From an uncultured Eubacteriales bacterium (GTDB lineage: Bacteria > Bacillota > Clostridia > Lachnospirales > Lachnospiraceae), in contig CASFUI010000014.1 of NCBI GenBank assembly GCA_949297565.1, positions 1 to 7,556 on the forward strand: a stretch of 7,556 bases of DNA. The letters run 5' to 3'. The stretch's first letter is position 1. Every line of letters starts with the position of its first letter. Below, in pieces: positions 7,475-7,556 of the stretch. Under the pieces are notes generated by a model. That model was not told the DNA's origin. It was given only the letters and a program-made list of their open reading frames with translations, and did no database searches. The position numbers and the translations under genes are program-made.

Positions 7475-7556
7475 CAGCTACTGAAATCATATTTTTAAAA
7501 ATACTTGCACCTTCTTTTGGGACATAACAAGAAACTCCTTGATTGGCAGTTTGGCA
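7461..7556 (-). CDS. Partial minus-strand gene, resembles a restriction-modification specificity subunit
   Basis: The minus strand is open from the right edge of the window. It first reads CQTANQGVSCYVPKEG, then ASIFKNMISVAANGDAPA, before running into the antisense of the PBP gene. The pattern GVS-x-Y, then K-x-GASIFKN-x-ISVAANG, then AFY recalls the target-recognition region of HsdS-like and type IIB/IIG specificity subunits (ISxxANG...FY), from memory of the family and without a search. Its codons are nearly all A- or T-ending (CAA, ACT, AAT, GGA, TCT, TGT, TAT, CCA, AAA, GAA, GGT), unlike the G/C-tolerant usage of every other gene here, so a foreign origin or another genome is likely. Only about 32 codons are visible; both gene ends are missing. 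Confidence 0.4.

Noticed and set aside
7490..7503. Perfect palindrome TATTTTTAAAAATA as a terminator
   Set aside because: It has no loop and only A/T pairs, and on the minus strand it is ordinary coding sequence (Ser-Ile-Phe-Lys-Asn).
7457..7525. A simple one-base frameshift as the cause of the PBP truncation
   Set aside because: Adding a G at the GGGG run gives GASPLAATEIIFLKILAPSF before another stop, which does not resemble the PBP sequence expected there (small residues, then a D-x-x-T-G turn and a VGG motif). The other frame is no better, so the DNA itself changes.

Overview
The window looks like a chromosomal piece of a low-to-mid G+C Gram-positive anaerobe of the Clostridia, most likely Lachnospiraceae-like. 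The grounds are the gene families, Clostridia-style Shine-Dalgarno sites (AAGGAG, GGGAGG, GAGG), and the order atpD-atpC-ywmB, in which ywmB sits just after the ATP synthase operon as it does near atpC in Bacillus subtilis. The species assignment is inference from protein character only.

Layout, all real genes on the + strand: (1) 1-1625 is the end of an F1Fo ATP synthase operon: atpD lacking its N-terminus at the window edge, then atpC carrying a one-base deletion in a short A run. (2) 1626-1728 holds a long two-part hairpin that ends at the base before the ywmB start codon and buries its ribosome-binding site. (3) 1729-2547 is a YwmB-family membrane-anchored protein. (4) 2647-3816 is a class I SAM-dependent methyltransferase of the Methyltransf_32 type, perhaps acting on RNA. 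(5) 3878-6355 is an 825-residue protein with one N-terminal membrane anchor, a propeller-like middle, and a C-terminus that looks like a cysteine-less C39-type peptidase fold. (6) 6377-7474 is the N-terminal part of a class A penicillin-binding protein: the glycosyltransferase domain is complete, the transpeptidase domain is absent. (7) About 7461-7556 belongs to different DNA: it is AT-rich, does not continue the PBP, and reads open on the minus strand as a fragment resembling a restriction-modification specificity subunit.

Genes 4 to 6 are close together (61 and 21 bases apart) and could be one transcript; genes 5 and 6 would both act at the outer face of the membrane, so a cell-envelope theme is reasonable but unproven. 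No complete new defence or mobile system is visible. The points most worth checking are the buried ribosome-binding site of ywmB, the apparently dead peptidase-like domain, and the 3' junction, which is either an assembly chimera or the edge of an inserted restriction-modification island. The atpC frameshift is most simply a sequencing or assembly error. No stretch longer than 300 bases lacks a gene.
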